Source: JBBRYB01 sp038238115
Lineage (GTDB): Bacteria > Actinomycetota > Actinomycetes > Propionibacteriales > Nocardioidaceae
Assembly (NCBI GenBank): GCA_038238115.1
Contig: JBBRYB010000006.1
Span: 89,016 to 153,015, forward strand
Direction: 5' to 3'
DNA: 64,000 bases
The notes beneath the pieces were generated by a model. That model ran no database searches. It saw only the letters and a list, made by a program, of their open reading frames with translations, and was not told the DNA's origin. The translations under genes and the position numbers were made by a program. Positions 54,221 to 62,459 of this stretch are shown piece by piece. The stretch's first letter is position 1, and each line of letters opens with the position of its first letter.

Positions 54221-56023
54221 TCAGGGCATCGTTATGTGTTCAGGTGACTGCTGCGCCCAGGGCCGGCTCAGCCGACTGGCTGTCTCGAGCAGCAACGCAT
54301 GGACGAACGCCTGGGGCAGGTTGCCGCGTAGCTGACGCTGGATGACGTCGAACTCCTCGGTGAAGAGCCCAGGCGGGCCGCTGGCGGCACGGTTGCGCTC
54401 GAACCACCGCAGCGCGTCGGACTCGTGTCCTTGCTGGTGGCTGGCGAGAGCCAGCTGGAAGCCACAAAGGAGGAAGGCTCCTTCGGCGTCGTGCAGGGGC
54501 CGCTGGTCCTGGCGGAAGCGGTAGACGTAGCCGTCTCGACCGAGGTCGGCGCGCACCGCTTCGAACGTGGCGATGCTGCGCGGATCGGACGCCGGAACAG
54601 CGCCCCGGATGCTCGCCAGCAGCAAAGACGCGTCGACGCCGTCGTCATCAGGCGCGCGCTGCCAGCGCCCGGACGGGTGCAGACAGTCCCGGCCCACGTC
54701 GGCGACGATCGCGTCGGCCAGACCACTCCACTCCGCCGTCTGCGCTGTGGCGACGGCTCTGCCCATGGCGCGGAGGCCGGCCGCACAGATCAGCCGAGAG
54801 TGTGCCCAGTGGTGGTTCCTGAGCTCCCAGATGCCCGCATCGGCCTCCCCCCAGCGCTGCTCGATCGCCTCGGCCGCCAGCTGTACCGCCGACCAGTGGC
54901 TCACATCGAGCCGGTCGTGCTGGGCGGCGGCGGCGAAAAGCAGAAGCGCCTCACCGAACGCGTCCAGCTGGAACTGCTTGTTGACCCAGTTGCCGACTTT
55001 GTCGGTCCCGCCCGGGTAGCCGGGCAGCGCGAGGCTGGTCTCGTCTGGGACGGGCTCCCCGCTGACCGTGTAGGCCGGCTTGAGCTGCGGGCCGGCGTCC
55101 TGCAGCCGCTCGGACACGAACCGGACAGCGTTGTCGAGGAGCGGATGCGGGCCGTTCGCCGCCACGGCTTCGCCGGCGAAGCACTGGTCGCGGATCCAGG
55201 CGTAGCGGTAGTCGTAGTTGCGTCCCTGCTCGGCGCGTTCGGGCAGCGACATCGTGGCGGCGGCGACCATGCCACCGGCCTCGCTCGTGAGACCGCGCAT
55301 CACCGCATAAGAGTGGCGGGCATCGCGCTCGGCGATGGTGTCGACCATCGGCGGCACCGCGTCACGCCAGGCCCGCTCGGTACCCGCCCAGAGGGCGTCC
55401 GGCGGCGGGCACTCGTGGGGGAGTGCCTGGTCTGAGATCTCCAGGACAAGGTCCTGGTGATCGCCTTGGTTGAGCTCGATGCCCACCTCGAGCGCGGGGT
55501 CTTGTGGCGTGGCCGTCGACGCCCCGGTCCAGCGAAGCCGCAACGGCCCGGACCGCATCGTCCAGGTGCCGTCGTCGGCGAGCGAGCGCTCGACCATGCG
55601 ATGACCGCCGAAACCGGCGCGGGCATCCAGTGCCACCCGCACTCGGGCCCGGCCGGAGACGGAGCTGATCCGCCGGAGTACGACAGCCCGGTGCGGGTCG
55701 CCGGGGAACGCCAAAGCTTCTCGGCACTCGATGATGCTCTCCGTGGTGACCCAACGGCTCCGCCAGATGAGCGAGCCCTCCTCGTAGGCGCCACCCCAGA
55801 CATAGGAGGCGCCGACAGGCGTGACCGCATAGCAGCCGGATCCGCCGATCAGACTGGCGAAGATCGCCTCGTCGTGCCAGCGCGGCGCACACATCCAGGC
55901 GAACTCCCCTCGCGGGCCGACCAGGATGCCGCGTTCGCCGTCGGCGATGAGGGCATACTCACGCAGCACACGCGGTGGGTAAGCCTCGAGCAGGTCGGCG
56001 GTTGCGGTTCGTCGCGACGTCAT
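54221..56023 (-). CDS. Glycoside hydrolase family 15-like protein (glucoamylase/trehalase type)
   Basis: 600 residues from ATG 56023; a TTG-led extension would cover the operator and is rejected. An N-terminal beta-sandwich (LIADGERGILVGPRGEFAWMC) precedes an (alpha/alpha)6 toroid with NYDYRYAWIRDQCFA and WVNKQFQLDAFGEALLL, as in actinobacterial trehalases and glucan glucohydrolases. No signal peptide, so cytosolic. The operator core lies 15-36 bases upstream, inside the promoter, so MarR regulation is expected. Confidence 0.88.
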   Translation of the reverse strand: MTSRRTATADLLEAYPPRVLREYALIADGERGILVGPRGEFAWMCAPRWHDEAIFASLIGGSGCYAVTPVGASYVWGGAYEEGSLIWRSRWVTTESIIECREALAFPGDPHRAVVLRRISSVSGRARVRVALDARAGFGGHRMVERSLADDGTWTMRSGPLRLRWTGASTATPQDPALEVGIELNQGDHQDLVLEISDQALPHECPPPDALWAGTERAWRDAVPPMVDTIAERDARHSYAVMRGLTSEAGGMVAAATMSLPERAEQGRNYDYRYAWIRDQCFAGEAVAANGPHPLLDNAVRFVSERLQDAGPQLKPAYTVSGEPVPDETSLALPGYPGGTDKVGNWVNKQFQLDAFGEALLLFAAAAQHDRLDVSHWSAVQLAAEAIEQRWGEADAGIWELRNHHWAHSRLICAAGLRAMGRAVATAQTAEWSGLADAIVADVGRDCLHPSGRWQRAPDDDGVDASLLLASIRGAVPASDPRSIATFEAVRADLGRDGYVYRFRQDQRPLHDAEGAFLLCGFQLALASHQQGHESDALRWFERNRAASGPPGLFTEEFDVIQRQLRGNLPQAFVHALLLETASRLSRPWAQQSPEHITMP

Positions 56024-56037
56024 GATCCTTAGGTAAG

Positions 56038-56059
56038 CGCAATCGTTGCGTATGTGCAA
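56038..56059 (-). promoter_or_regulatory. Second MarR operator copy before the GH15-like gene
   Basis: The complement strand reads TTGCAC, three bases, then CGCAACGATTGCG, matching the copy at 52278-52299 at 19 of 22 positions including the entire 13-base core. If TTGCAC is the -35, TTACCT at 17-base spacing is a possible -10, so the operator would sit between them. Confidence 0.7.
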
Positions 56060-56106
56060 GTATTAGGGTTGGATCGCTCCGGTGGATGGCAGCGCGAGCC
56101 ATGGCC

Positions 56107-56138
56107 GGCCCCGGTGCTGCTTGGTCAACACCGGGGCC
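56107..56138. terminator. Hairpin downstream of the GAF-ANTAR remnant
   Basis: GGCCCCGGTG (56107-56116) pairs perfectly with CACCGGGGCC (56129-56138) around a 12-base loop. It lies beyond the 3' end of the minus-strand GAF-ANTAR remnant and before the next minus-strand promoter. No T-tract, so terminator function is tentative. Confidence 0.45.
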
Positions 56139-56220
56139 TGGACAGGTCCACTTTGCGCAAAGCGGAACCGCCGTTATGCCCCTCGTACCCGATTCCTCGT
56201 CCCTCAATGGGGCGGTGAGG

Positions 56221-56917
56221 TCACTGATCGGTCGAGGCGGCTCGGTTTACCGACTCCACGATCTCTGTGGCGACGTCTCGCAACTTTGTGTTGCTCGTCT
56301 GTGACACTCGGATCAGGAACTCGAACGCGCGGGTCTCGTCGATCCCGTAGCGTTCCATGGCGATCCCGATAGCTTGCCCGATCACCTTGCGCGTGGAAAG
56401 CGCCTCGTTGAGGTGGTCGACCGTGGTCGCGAAACCCATCGCGACGGCGGCATGGTTCGCAACAACTCGGCGAGGTTGTGGGTGTCGGTGAACGAGCCCG
56501 GGCGGCGCGAGTAGAGGTTCAGGGCACCGCGTGAGCGCGGATCGCGGTGAGAACTCAACGCCCAGCTGGGAGCGGAGCCCGAGCGCTTTGGCAGCCAGCG
56601 CATACTGCGGCCACCGTTCGTCGTTGCCGACGTCCTCGGCTGTGATCAGGCCGCCGCCGGTCACCGCCTCGTAGCAGGGCCTTCCCCCAGCTCGTACTGG
56701 GCGTCGTCTGCGCGTCGTGTCACCTCGTGGTCGGTGCCAGGGTTTCGAGCCGACCGTCGGCATACCGCACACTGATGCTCGCGAAGTCGACACCGGGGAT
56801 CGTCTGCTGGGCTACCTGGGTGATGCCCTCCAGCATGTCCTCGCGGCTGGCGGCTTCACCGAGAGTCCGGTTCACGGCGGCCATCGCGGTGGCAACCGTG
56901 AAGTCGGTCTCGCTCAC
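56221..56917 (-). pseudogene. Decayed GAF-ANTAR regulator (twin of the next gene)
   Basis: GTG 56917 has AAGGAG upstream. The GAF half (GVDFASISVRYADGRLETLAPTT) stops at a frameshift near 56733. A second shift near 56679 leads to CYEAVTGGGLITAEDVGNDERW. A third near 56555 is needed for RGALNLYSRRPGSF, and a fourth near 56463 for NHAAVAMGFATTVDHLNEAL. The ANTAR C-terminus is intact (STRKVIGQAIGIAMERYGIDETRAFEFL). Each corrected piece aligns with the intact paralogue at 56986-57672. As it stands the gene cannot make a full protein. Confidence 0.82.
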
Positions 56918-56985
56918 GTGCTCTCCTTGGGTCTGCCTCGGGCTGCGCCCGCGCGGGCCATAGGTGCCCGTGCCGCTGATAGAAC

Positions 56986-57672
56986 TTAGCGGCTGTTCCC
57001 CATGTGGACCAGCTCATCCGCGACGTCCTTGAGCTTAATGTTGCCCGCCTGTGACGCCCGCACGAGGAACGCGAATGCCTTGTCCTCGTCGATCCCGTAG
57101 CGCTCCATGAGGATGCCGATAGCCTGCCCGATCGTCTTGCGGGTGCTGAGAGCGACATTCAAGTTCGTGATCTCGCTGGCGAAGCCGAGCGCCACCGAGG
57201 CCTGGCGCGCTAACATCTCAACCAGGTGATCGGGATCCTCGAACGCACCGGCCGTCGACGAGTAGAGGTTCAGCGCGCCCTGGGATCTCGGGTGGTCAAA
57301 CAGGCGCAAAGCTGCTTGCGCCCGGAGCCCGAGACCAAGCGCCGCAGGACCGTAGTTCGGCCACCGAGGGTCCGTTCCGATATTGGGCGACCGGATCATC
57401 AGCTCGCAGGGCTCGGTGACGGCCTGGTAGCAGGGGCCTTCCTTGAACTCGTACTGGTGTTTGTCGGCCACGACGATGACCGGATCCGTGGGAGCCACGG
57501 TCTCGATCCGCCCATCGTCATGCAGCACCGAGATGCTGGCGAAGTCCACCCGGGGAACGCTGTCGCAAGCCGCCCGGGTGATGCGCTCGAGGGTTTGATC
57601 GAGATCTCCCGGTTCGGCGAGGTCTCGGGAGGCTGCTGCCAGGATGGACATGACGTCGGGCTGTGGGCCCAT
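56986..57672 (-). CDS. GAF-ANTAR RNA-binding antitermination regulator
   Basis: 228 residues from ATG 57672, with CAGGAG upstream. The GAF sensor spans about 20-165 (VDFASISVLHDDGRIETVAPTD; GALNLYSSTAGAF) and the ANTAR domain about 168-225 (STRKTIGQAIGILMERYGIDEDKAFAFLVRAS). ANTAR domains bind paired RNA hairpins to prevent termination. Soluble GAF-ANTAR proteins of this type are widespread in actinobacteria. Signal and target RNAs are unknown. A frameshifted copy lies immediately downstream on the same strand. Confidence 0.9.
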   Translation of the reverse strand: MGPQPDVMSILAAASRDLAEPGDLDQTLERITRAACDSVPRVDFASISVLHDDGRIETVAPTDPVIVVADKHQYEFKEGPCYQAVTEPCELMIRSPNIGTDPRWPNYGPAALGLGLRAQAALRLFDHPRSQGALNLYSSTAGAFEDPDHLVEMLARQASVALGFASEITNLNVALSTRKTIGQAIGILMERYGIDEDKAFAFLVRASQAGNIKLKDVADELVHMGNSR

Positions 57673-57842
57673 AAAGGTGGCTCCTGAGGCTTGGGAAGCC
57701 GACTCTGTCACGCCCGACTCACTAGCCAGTGTTGCACCAGACCGTGACAAAGCAAAGGTGCGACTGGACAATGCCGATAAAGCCTCCGGAGACGAGTACG
57801 AGCAGACGATCAACCGACTGGCTCATTCAGGAGGAGGATCGC

Positions 57843-58077
57843 ATGGCTAGAGGAGAGAACAGGCCTCGACGATGTGTCGTTCGACCTCGTTTCCGCGCAG
57901 TACCACTCGCTCAAGGCTGGCCACGACTACGGCCAGTACGTCCGCGACGCCAAGAACGCCGGCCTGGAGGAGATCGCCTCGTTCTTCCGTGACGTGATGA
58001 GCGAGGACTCCCGGCGGGCGTCGCGGTGTCACGAGTTCCTCAAGCAGATGTCTCGCGAAGGCTCACGGGGCCGTTGA
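57843..58077 (+). pseudogene. Small conserved protein with a probable 5' frameshift
   Basis: A strong ribosome site (GGAGGAGGA) precedes ATG 57843 (MARGEN). The long conserved-looking frame GLDDVSFDLVSAQYHSLKAGHDYGQYVRDAKNAGL is reached only by a shift near 57859 (one extra base or two missing). That second frame alone would have to start at GTG 57874, which lacks a ribosome site. The product would be about 78 helical residues rich in His and Glu. I cannot name the family. Joined form inferred, not certain. Confidence 0.5.
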
Positions 58078-58297
58078 ATGCGTAGCGGTTCCGTCTCGCA
58101 AGGGGGTGGGGCGTCGCATCCGGTTGGTCAGGTCCCGCTCGACGGCGTCGAAGACGCGGACGGCAGCCTCTTAGGCCTAAACAGCACTATGCTTGCCCAT
58201 TACGGAACAAGCGCAACGGCGGCAAACCTGGCAAGAAGCCACCGGACGAGGGGTGCCGCGAGGATCGGCCGTCATGCACGAGTGCTCCTCGTCTGCA

Positions 58298-59062
58298 TCA
58301 GCTGCTGGTCTCCGTGCACAGCAAAGTGATGCGCTCGAGCAGGTTCTCGAGCGCTTCTTCGAACTCCGCGGCCGAGTGGTCCTCGGCGAGGGCGTCGCTG
58401 AGACGCTGCACATGCGGATAGTCCGCCAGCCCGGGGCCTTCTTCGGAGTCGTCATCGAGTACGTCGAGGGGTCCCAAGTCGGCTCCCTGCGCCGCGACCT
58501 CGAGCAGGAGATGACCGAGGAGGAAGCTGGTAAAGGCGCGGTAGGCGGACACCGCAGCCTCGTCGGAGAACCCTTCGCTCACCAGCCCGCTGAGGAACGA
58601 CTCCACCCAGCCGAGGTTGCGAAGTGGTGGACGCAGCCACGGTGCCTCCGGGGGCCTGGACGCGACGAGCGGGAAGGCCATCGGGTGCGCCAGCGCGATG
58701 CGCCGGACGCCGTGCGCCAGGCGTTGGAGGAAGTCCTGCCAGCCGTCTTGAGGGAAGTCGATGATGTCGTCGTCGGCGTACATCTCGTTGATAATGGCGT
58801 CGACGACGCCATCGAGGAGTTCTTCTCGACCGGGTATGTAGCGGTACAGCGACATCGCCTCCACTCCCAGGGCGCTGCCCAGCCGGCGCATGGACAGGCT
58901 CGCCAACCCGCTGGCCTCGATGTAGGCGATCGCGGCAGCGATGATGCGGTCGCGGTCGAGGGGCACCCGGGTCGATGGTGCCGGTCTGCCCGCGACAACC
59001 GCCTTGTCGCCGTCGACCACGACCTCACCGTCACCGGCGTCACTATCGCCCTGCACCGCCAT
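58298..59062 (-). CDS. TetR-family transcriptional regulator
   Basis: 254 residues from ATG 59062, with AGGAGG upstream on the complement; a longer N-terminal reading is unlikely. The N-terminal helix-turn-helix (RDRIIAAAIAYIEASGLASLSMRRLGSALGVEAMSLYRYIP) has the recognition helix VEAMSLYRYI. The C-terminal ligand domain is the TetR_C-like type common in actinobacteria (LAHPMAFPLVASRPPEAPWLRPP). No adjacent divergent target is obvious. A 220-base stretch 3' of it (58078-58297) contains nothing I can assign. Confidence 0.9.
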   Translation of the reverse strand: MAVQGDSDAGDGEVVVDGDKAVVAGRPAPSTRVPLDRDRIIAAAIAYIEASGLASLSMRRLGSALGVEAMSLYRYIPGREELLDGVVDAIINEMYADDDIIDFPQDGWQDFLQRLAHGVRRIALAHPMAFPLVASRPPEAPWLRPPLRNLGWVESFLSGLVSEGFSDEAAVSAYRAFTSFLLGHLLLEVAAQGADLGPLDVLDDDSEEGPGLADYPHVQRLSDALAEDHSAAEFEEALENLLERITLLCTETSS

Positions 59063-59206
59063 CACTGCCTCCTGGGCAAAACCCCGTCCGCGGGGAGTGG
59101 CTGGAGGGGTGCATGCACTGTACCCGCCATCGCAGTAGGCAATCTGGAAGTCAAGCTGCCCCGCCACCTGCGCGAGGTGACGGGGCAGTCTGTTGAGCTC
59201 ATTGTG

Positions 59207-60016
59207 TCAGCTGCGGGTGGTCTCGCCGCTCGCGACGTCACCGTCGGTGTCGACACGCTCCTTGCGGACCTCTTCGGAGACCGTCTCCTGCTCGGTGACC
59301 TGCTCAGTGCCGAGCCTGACGCGCTCGACCGGCTCGGCGGTCTTGCTGACCACGGCACGCTCCTCGTTGAGTACGACCTCGTGCTCCTCCTCGGAGATGT
59401 CGGGGCCTGAGGTCGCGTCGCCACGGTTCGCGTCGGTGACCGGCTCACGCTCAAGCACGGCCTTCTCCTTGCGAACCGGGACCGTCTGGGTGACGTTCTC
59501 GGTGACGACATACTTGCGCAGGCGAGCGCGGCCGGCCTCCTGGGACTGCGTCCCAACGTTGACCCGCTCCTCGGACAGCGTCATGGCCTCATCGGTTGTC
59601 GGCCCGGACGTGTCGTAACCTTCGGTGCCCTTGTCGCGGTTTGCGTCGGTGTCGGCGTAGCCGTTCGTCGACGAGACGGTGTCCGTGTCGGAGTAGCCCG
59701 ACCCGTAGTCCACACCGTAGTAGCTGTAGAGCTCCTGCTCCTCTTCGGGAGACAGGTGGCCGTCCTCGCTCACATTGGGAGCGTTCTTGACCATGTCCTT
59801 GTCGAACGGCACGCCGAGTCCGTCACCGGAGAGGGCCGCATCGCGGAGCGGGACGAAGCTTTCGTTCGTCCCGAATAGTCCCGTGTTGACGGTGGCCCAC
59901 TCCGGCTGGCCTGTCTGGTCGTCGAGATAGATCTGGCCAACCTTGCCGATCTTGTCTCCGTCGGGGCCATAGGCGTTCGAGCCGGTGACCTGGTCGATCT
60001 GGTTCTGCTCGAGCAT
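59207..60016 (-). CDS. PRC-barrel and DUF2382 (YsnF/AvaK-like) stress protein
   Basis: 269 residues. A PRC-barrel domain at about 1-90 (GPDGDKIGKVGQIYLDDQTGQPEWATV) is followed by an acidic linker. DUF2382 follows at about 150-255, with the repeats LSEERVNVGTQ, RKYVVTENVTQTVPVRKE, EVVLNEERAVVSK and EQVTEQETVSEEV. The family is soluble and frequent in stress or general-stress regulons of actinobacteria; no enzymatic activity is known. The start lies 211 bases from the divergent membrane-protein gene. Confidence 0.9.
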   Translation of the reverse strand: MLEQNQIDQVTGSNAYGPDGDKIGKVGQIYLDDQTGQPEWATVNTGLFGTNESFVPLRDAALSGDGLGVPFDKDMVKNAPNVSEDGHLSPEEEQELYSYYGVDYGSGYSDTDTVSSTNGYADTDANRDKGTEGYDTSGPTTDEAMTLSEERVNVGTQSQEAGRARLRKYVVTENVTQTVPVRKEKAVLEREPVTDANRGDATSGPDISEEEHEVVLNEERAVVSKTAEPVERVRLGTEQVTEQETVSEEVRKERVDTDGDVASGETTRS

Positions 60017-60110
60017 AGAAATGTTCTCTCTTTCGTCGCAGTGGTGTGAATAGTGGCACGCAAATCATGCAGGGGTGTCGTACCCCTCGATGCTGCCGCT
60101 AAACCATAGT

Positions 60111-60138
60111 TGACGAGATTAACTTACGATGTAAAGTG
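60111..60138 (+). promoter_or_regulatory. Candidate promoter for the 60229 membrane-protein gene
   Basis: TTGACG (60111-60116), 16 bases, TAAAGT (60133-60138), in an AT-rich dip between divergent genes. Box spacing is good, but the -10 only partly fits consensus. Confidence 0.4.
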
Positions 60139-60228
60139 TCGACCGCGTTGCGAGCCGATTCGCCGTAAACGGACGCGCGCCCTCGGCGTGTGCGCCGACG
60201 TGCCCACAGACCATACTGGAGGACCTGC

Positions 60229-60885
60229 ATGACCAACCCACAGAACGCCCGACCCGCAGAGACGCGAGCCCCCCAAGGCGAGTCAGGCTCGCTGGGCAGC
60301 TCGGCGTCGGGAGAGCGGCGTGGGCGAGCTTCGGACCGAGAGTCAAGCGAGCAGCTGGAAGCGAACCGCCACGACGAGTTCGGCGGCTTCAACCTTGGAG
60401 CCGACTTCTTCGGCTGGCTCGTCGCGATCGCCCTTACCGTGCTGATTGCGAGCATCGTCGGTGCCATCGCCGCCGCAGTGGGCGCAAGCCTGCACGTCAA
60501 CCAGACGGACGCGGAGCGGAAGGCCGGCACACTTGGCCTGGCAACAGCGATCGCCTTGCTTGTGATCTTGATGATCGCCTACTACGCCGGTGGGTACGTC
60601 GCCGGGCGCATGTCGCGATACGACGGGGCTCGCCAAGGCGTGGGCGTGTGGCTGATTGGCCTTATCGTGACGCTCCTCGCGGTCGGCCTCGGCGCCCTCT
60701 TCGGTGCGCAGTACAACATCTTCCAGCGCGTCGACCTGCCTTCGATGCCCGTACCGACCGATACCGCCACCTGGGGAGCGATCATCGCCCTCGCTGCTGT
60801 ACTCGTGGGCACCCTGGTGGCGGCCGTCCTCGGCGGCAAGGTCGGCCAGCGTTACCACACGAAGATCGACCGGTTCCGCGCCTGA
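60229..60885 (+). CDS. Four-helix membrane protein, hypothetical
   Basis: 218 residues from ATG 60229, with GGAGG seven bases upstream. A Ser/Arg/Glu-rich N-terminus of about 60 residues is predicted disordered. Four hydrophobic helices follow (about 64-88, 105-125, 138-158 and 183-203), with an intact glycine-rich AYYAGGYVAGRMSRYDGARQGVGVWL loop typical of small actinobacterial membrane proteins related to the TIGR04086-like group. Function unknown. It lies among stress-type genes and is probably co-regulated with them. Confidence 0.8.
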   Translation: MTNPQNARPAETRAPQGESGSLGSSASGERRGRASDRESSEQLEANRHDEFGGFNLGADFFGWLVAIALTVLIASIVGAIAAAVGASLHVNQTDAERKAGTLGLATAIALLVILMIAYYAGGYVAGRMSRYDGARQGVGVWLIGLIVTLLAVGLGALFGAQYNIFQRVDLPSMPVPTDTATWGAIIALAAVLVGTLVAAVLGGKVGQRYHTKIDRFRA

Positions 60886-61056
60886 TCACGCCGCGGCAGC
60901 CGGCCCCCTGGCCTCACGCACTGGAGGTGCCAACACCCCTACGAAGCGCGTAGACCCGTCGCGACGACGCGGTCTTCCGGCACGGTCTGCACGATCCGTG
61001 ACCGGCGACAAGAACTGACGACTCCGTGTGGAGTCACCCACTGACTGGAGACACCC

Positions 61057-61839
61057 ATGCCCGACCAACCCGCGGCCGCTATCAGCATCGGCGACAGCCT
61101 GCAGAAGGGTTTCGACACCTTCTTCGGCTTCCTACCCAACATCTTGGCGTTCCTCGTCATCCTCATCATCGGCTATATCGTGGCCAAGGTTGTCAAGACC
61201 ATTGTCACGAAGGCTCTGCAGAAGGTGGGCCTCGACAAGAACCTGCACGAGTCTGACGCTCACCAGTACGTCGAGAGAGTCATCCCGGGGGCGAGCCCTT
61301 CGAACGGCATCGGCCAGGTGGTCTTCTTCCTCGTGTTCGCGTTCTTCTTGTTCTCGGCCATCGGCGCGCTGAAGATACCGGCCCTCACCACGTTCATGAA
61401 CCAGGTGCTGGCCTACCTGCCGAACATCATCGCCGCGATCATCATCTTCGTCGTAGCCGCGGCCATCGCGGGAGCGGCGGCAGCGGGTATCGGCAAGCTG
61501 ATGGGCGACACCCCGACCGGCAAGATCGCCGCGACCGTGCTGCCGGCGATCGTCATGGTGATCGCGCTGTTCATGATCCTCGAGCAGCTCAACATCGCAC
61601 CACAGATCGTCGAGATCGCGTTTGCCGCCACCATGTTCGCGCTCGCGCTCGGACTCGCGCTGGCCTTCGGCCTCGGCGGCCGGCCGGTGGCGCAGCGCAT
61701 GCTGGAAGACGCCTACGAGGCGGGTCAGCGCAACAAGGAGCAGGCCAAGCAGGACATGCAGCAGGGCAAGGAACGAGCCCGGGAGCAGGCTTCCAGCGCC
61801 CAGAGCCAGGCGCAGGGGAGCGGCAGCAGCAGCTCCTGA
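61057..61839 (+). CDS. Mechanosensitive-channel-like conserved TM helix protein
   Basis: 260 residues. The N-terminal GFDTFFGFLPNILAFLVILIIGYIVAKVVKTI is the conserved TM-helix module shared with MscS-type channels, and two further related segments follow (YLPNIIAAIIIFVVAAAIAG and FAATMFALALGLALAFGLGG). The C-terminal 45 residues are a Gln/Glu/Ser-rich coiled tail. The beta-domain of MscS is absent, so it may form a small channel or only a membrane scaffold. It ends just before a strong terminator. Confidence 0.85.
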   Translation: MPDQPAAAISIGDSLQKGFDTFFGFLPNILAFLVILIIGYIVAKVVKTIVTKALQKVGLDKNLHESDAHQYVERVIPGASPSNGIGQVVFFLVFAFFLFSAIGALKIPALTTFMNQVLAYLPNIIAAIIIFVVAAAIAGAAAAGIGKLMGDTPTGKIAATVLPAIVMVIALFMILEQLNIAPQIVEIAFAATMFALALGLALAFGLGGRPVAQRMLEDAYEAGQRNKEQAKQDMQQGKERAREQASSAQSQAQGSGSSSS

Positions 61840-61870
61840 CGGGCGCAGCGACAGCCACAACTCTGGAAGC

Positions 61871-61912
61871 AGCGAAACCCCGGCACGCCGTAAGGCATGC
61901 CGGGGTTTCGCT
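61871..61912. terminator. Strong bidirectional terminator hairpin
   Basis: A 15-bp perfect stem (AGCGAAACCCCGGCA with TGCCGGGGTTTCGCT) is extended by GCC/GGC across one mismatch, with a GTAA loop. It lies between convergent genes (61839 end and 61923 end) and is flanked by A- and T-rich edges on both sides. Confidence 0.9.
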
Positions 61913-61922
61913 ATTGTCGCTG

Positions 61923-62300
61923 TCAGTCGTGGTCGCGGTGGTGCCGTCCCTCGCCTCGCCGAGTATCCGGGTCGATGCGGTCGGCCTCGTCGAACTGGGA
62001 GTCGAGCTCCGCACGCTCCTTGGCGCTGCGCTTGTGCTCCTGACGCGCGGCCGCGCCGTGACGCTCAGCCTCGGCGGCCTTGGCGTCGGCGTCGGCTTGC
62101 GCGGCATGAGCCCGGGCGGAGACCTCCTTGGCCTTGGCCTCGCGCTGCTCGACGGAGCTCGAGCGCGCTGTCGCGTCGTCTCGTAGCCCCTGCGCTCGTG
62201 AGCGCTTCGAGGCGGTGGAGCGGCGCGAGGCGACAATCGCGATGACCACCACGATCAGGACAACGATGACGGCGACGATGATCCATCCCGTTGTGCTCAT
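61923..62300 (-). CDS. Small membrane-anchored coiled-coil protein
   Basis: 125 residues from ATG 62300. One N-terminal transmembrane helix (WIIVAVIVVLIVVVIAIVAS) is followed by a basic stretch and an alanine/glutamate/lysine-rich helix (about 45-105), probably coiled coil. The tail is acidic and His/Arg-rich. The design is common among actinobacterial stress-type proteins, but no function is known. It is convergent with the MscS-like gene across the terminator. Confidence 0.8.
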   Translation of the reverse strand: MSTTGWIIVAVIVVLIVVVIAIVASRRSTASKRSRAQGLRDDATARSSSVEQREAKAKEVSARAHAAQADADAKAAEAERHGAAARQEHKRSAKERAELDSQFDEADRIDPDTRRGEGRHHRDHD

Positions 62301-62459
62301 GACACATCCCTTCCTTGGCACGCGACCGCCATCGGCGTGCACGGCGGCAGATGAACCCGGCAGAAGTACCGCGTCCTTGTCCTGACGGTATCAGCGCGTG
62401 GGCGGTGCAGCCTTCTCTTGCCACTCGCACCCTCGTGTGCAGCCATTATCCTCGAGACC

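Noticed and set aside
53301..54335. Plus-strand frame of 344 codons opposite the SDR gene
   Set aside because: Antisense shadow of an SDR gene with full Rossmann and YxxxK motifs.
57874..58077. GTG 57874 as a genuine start of the small protein
   Set aside because: No ribosome site precedes it, while a strong one precedes ATG 57843 in a different frame; a frameshift explains both better.
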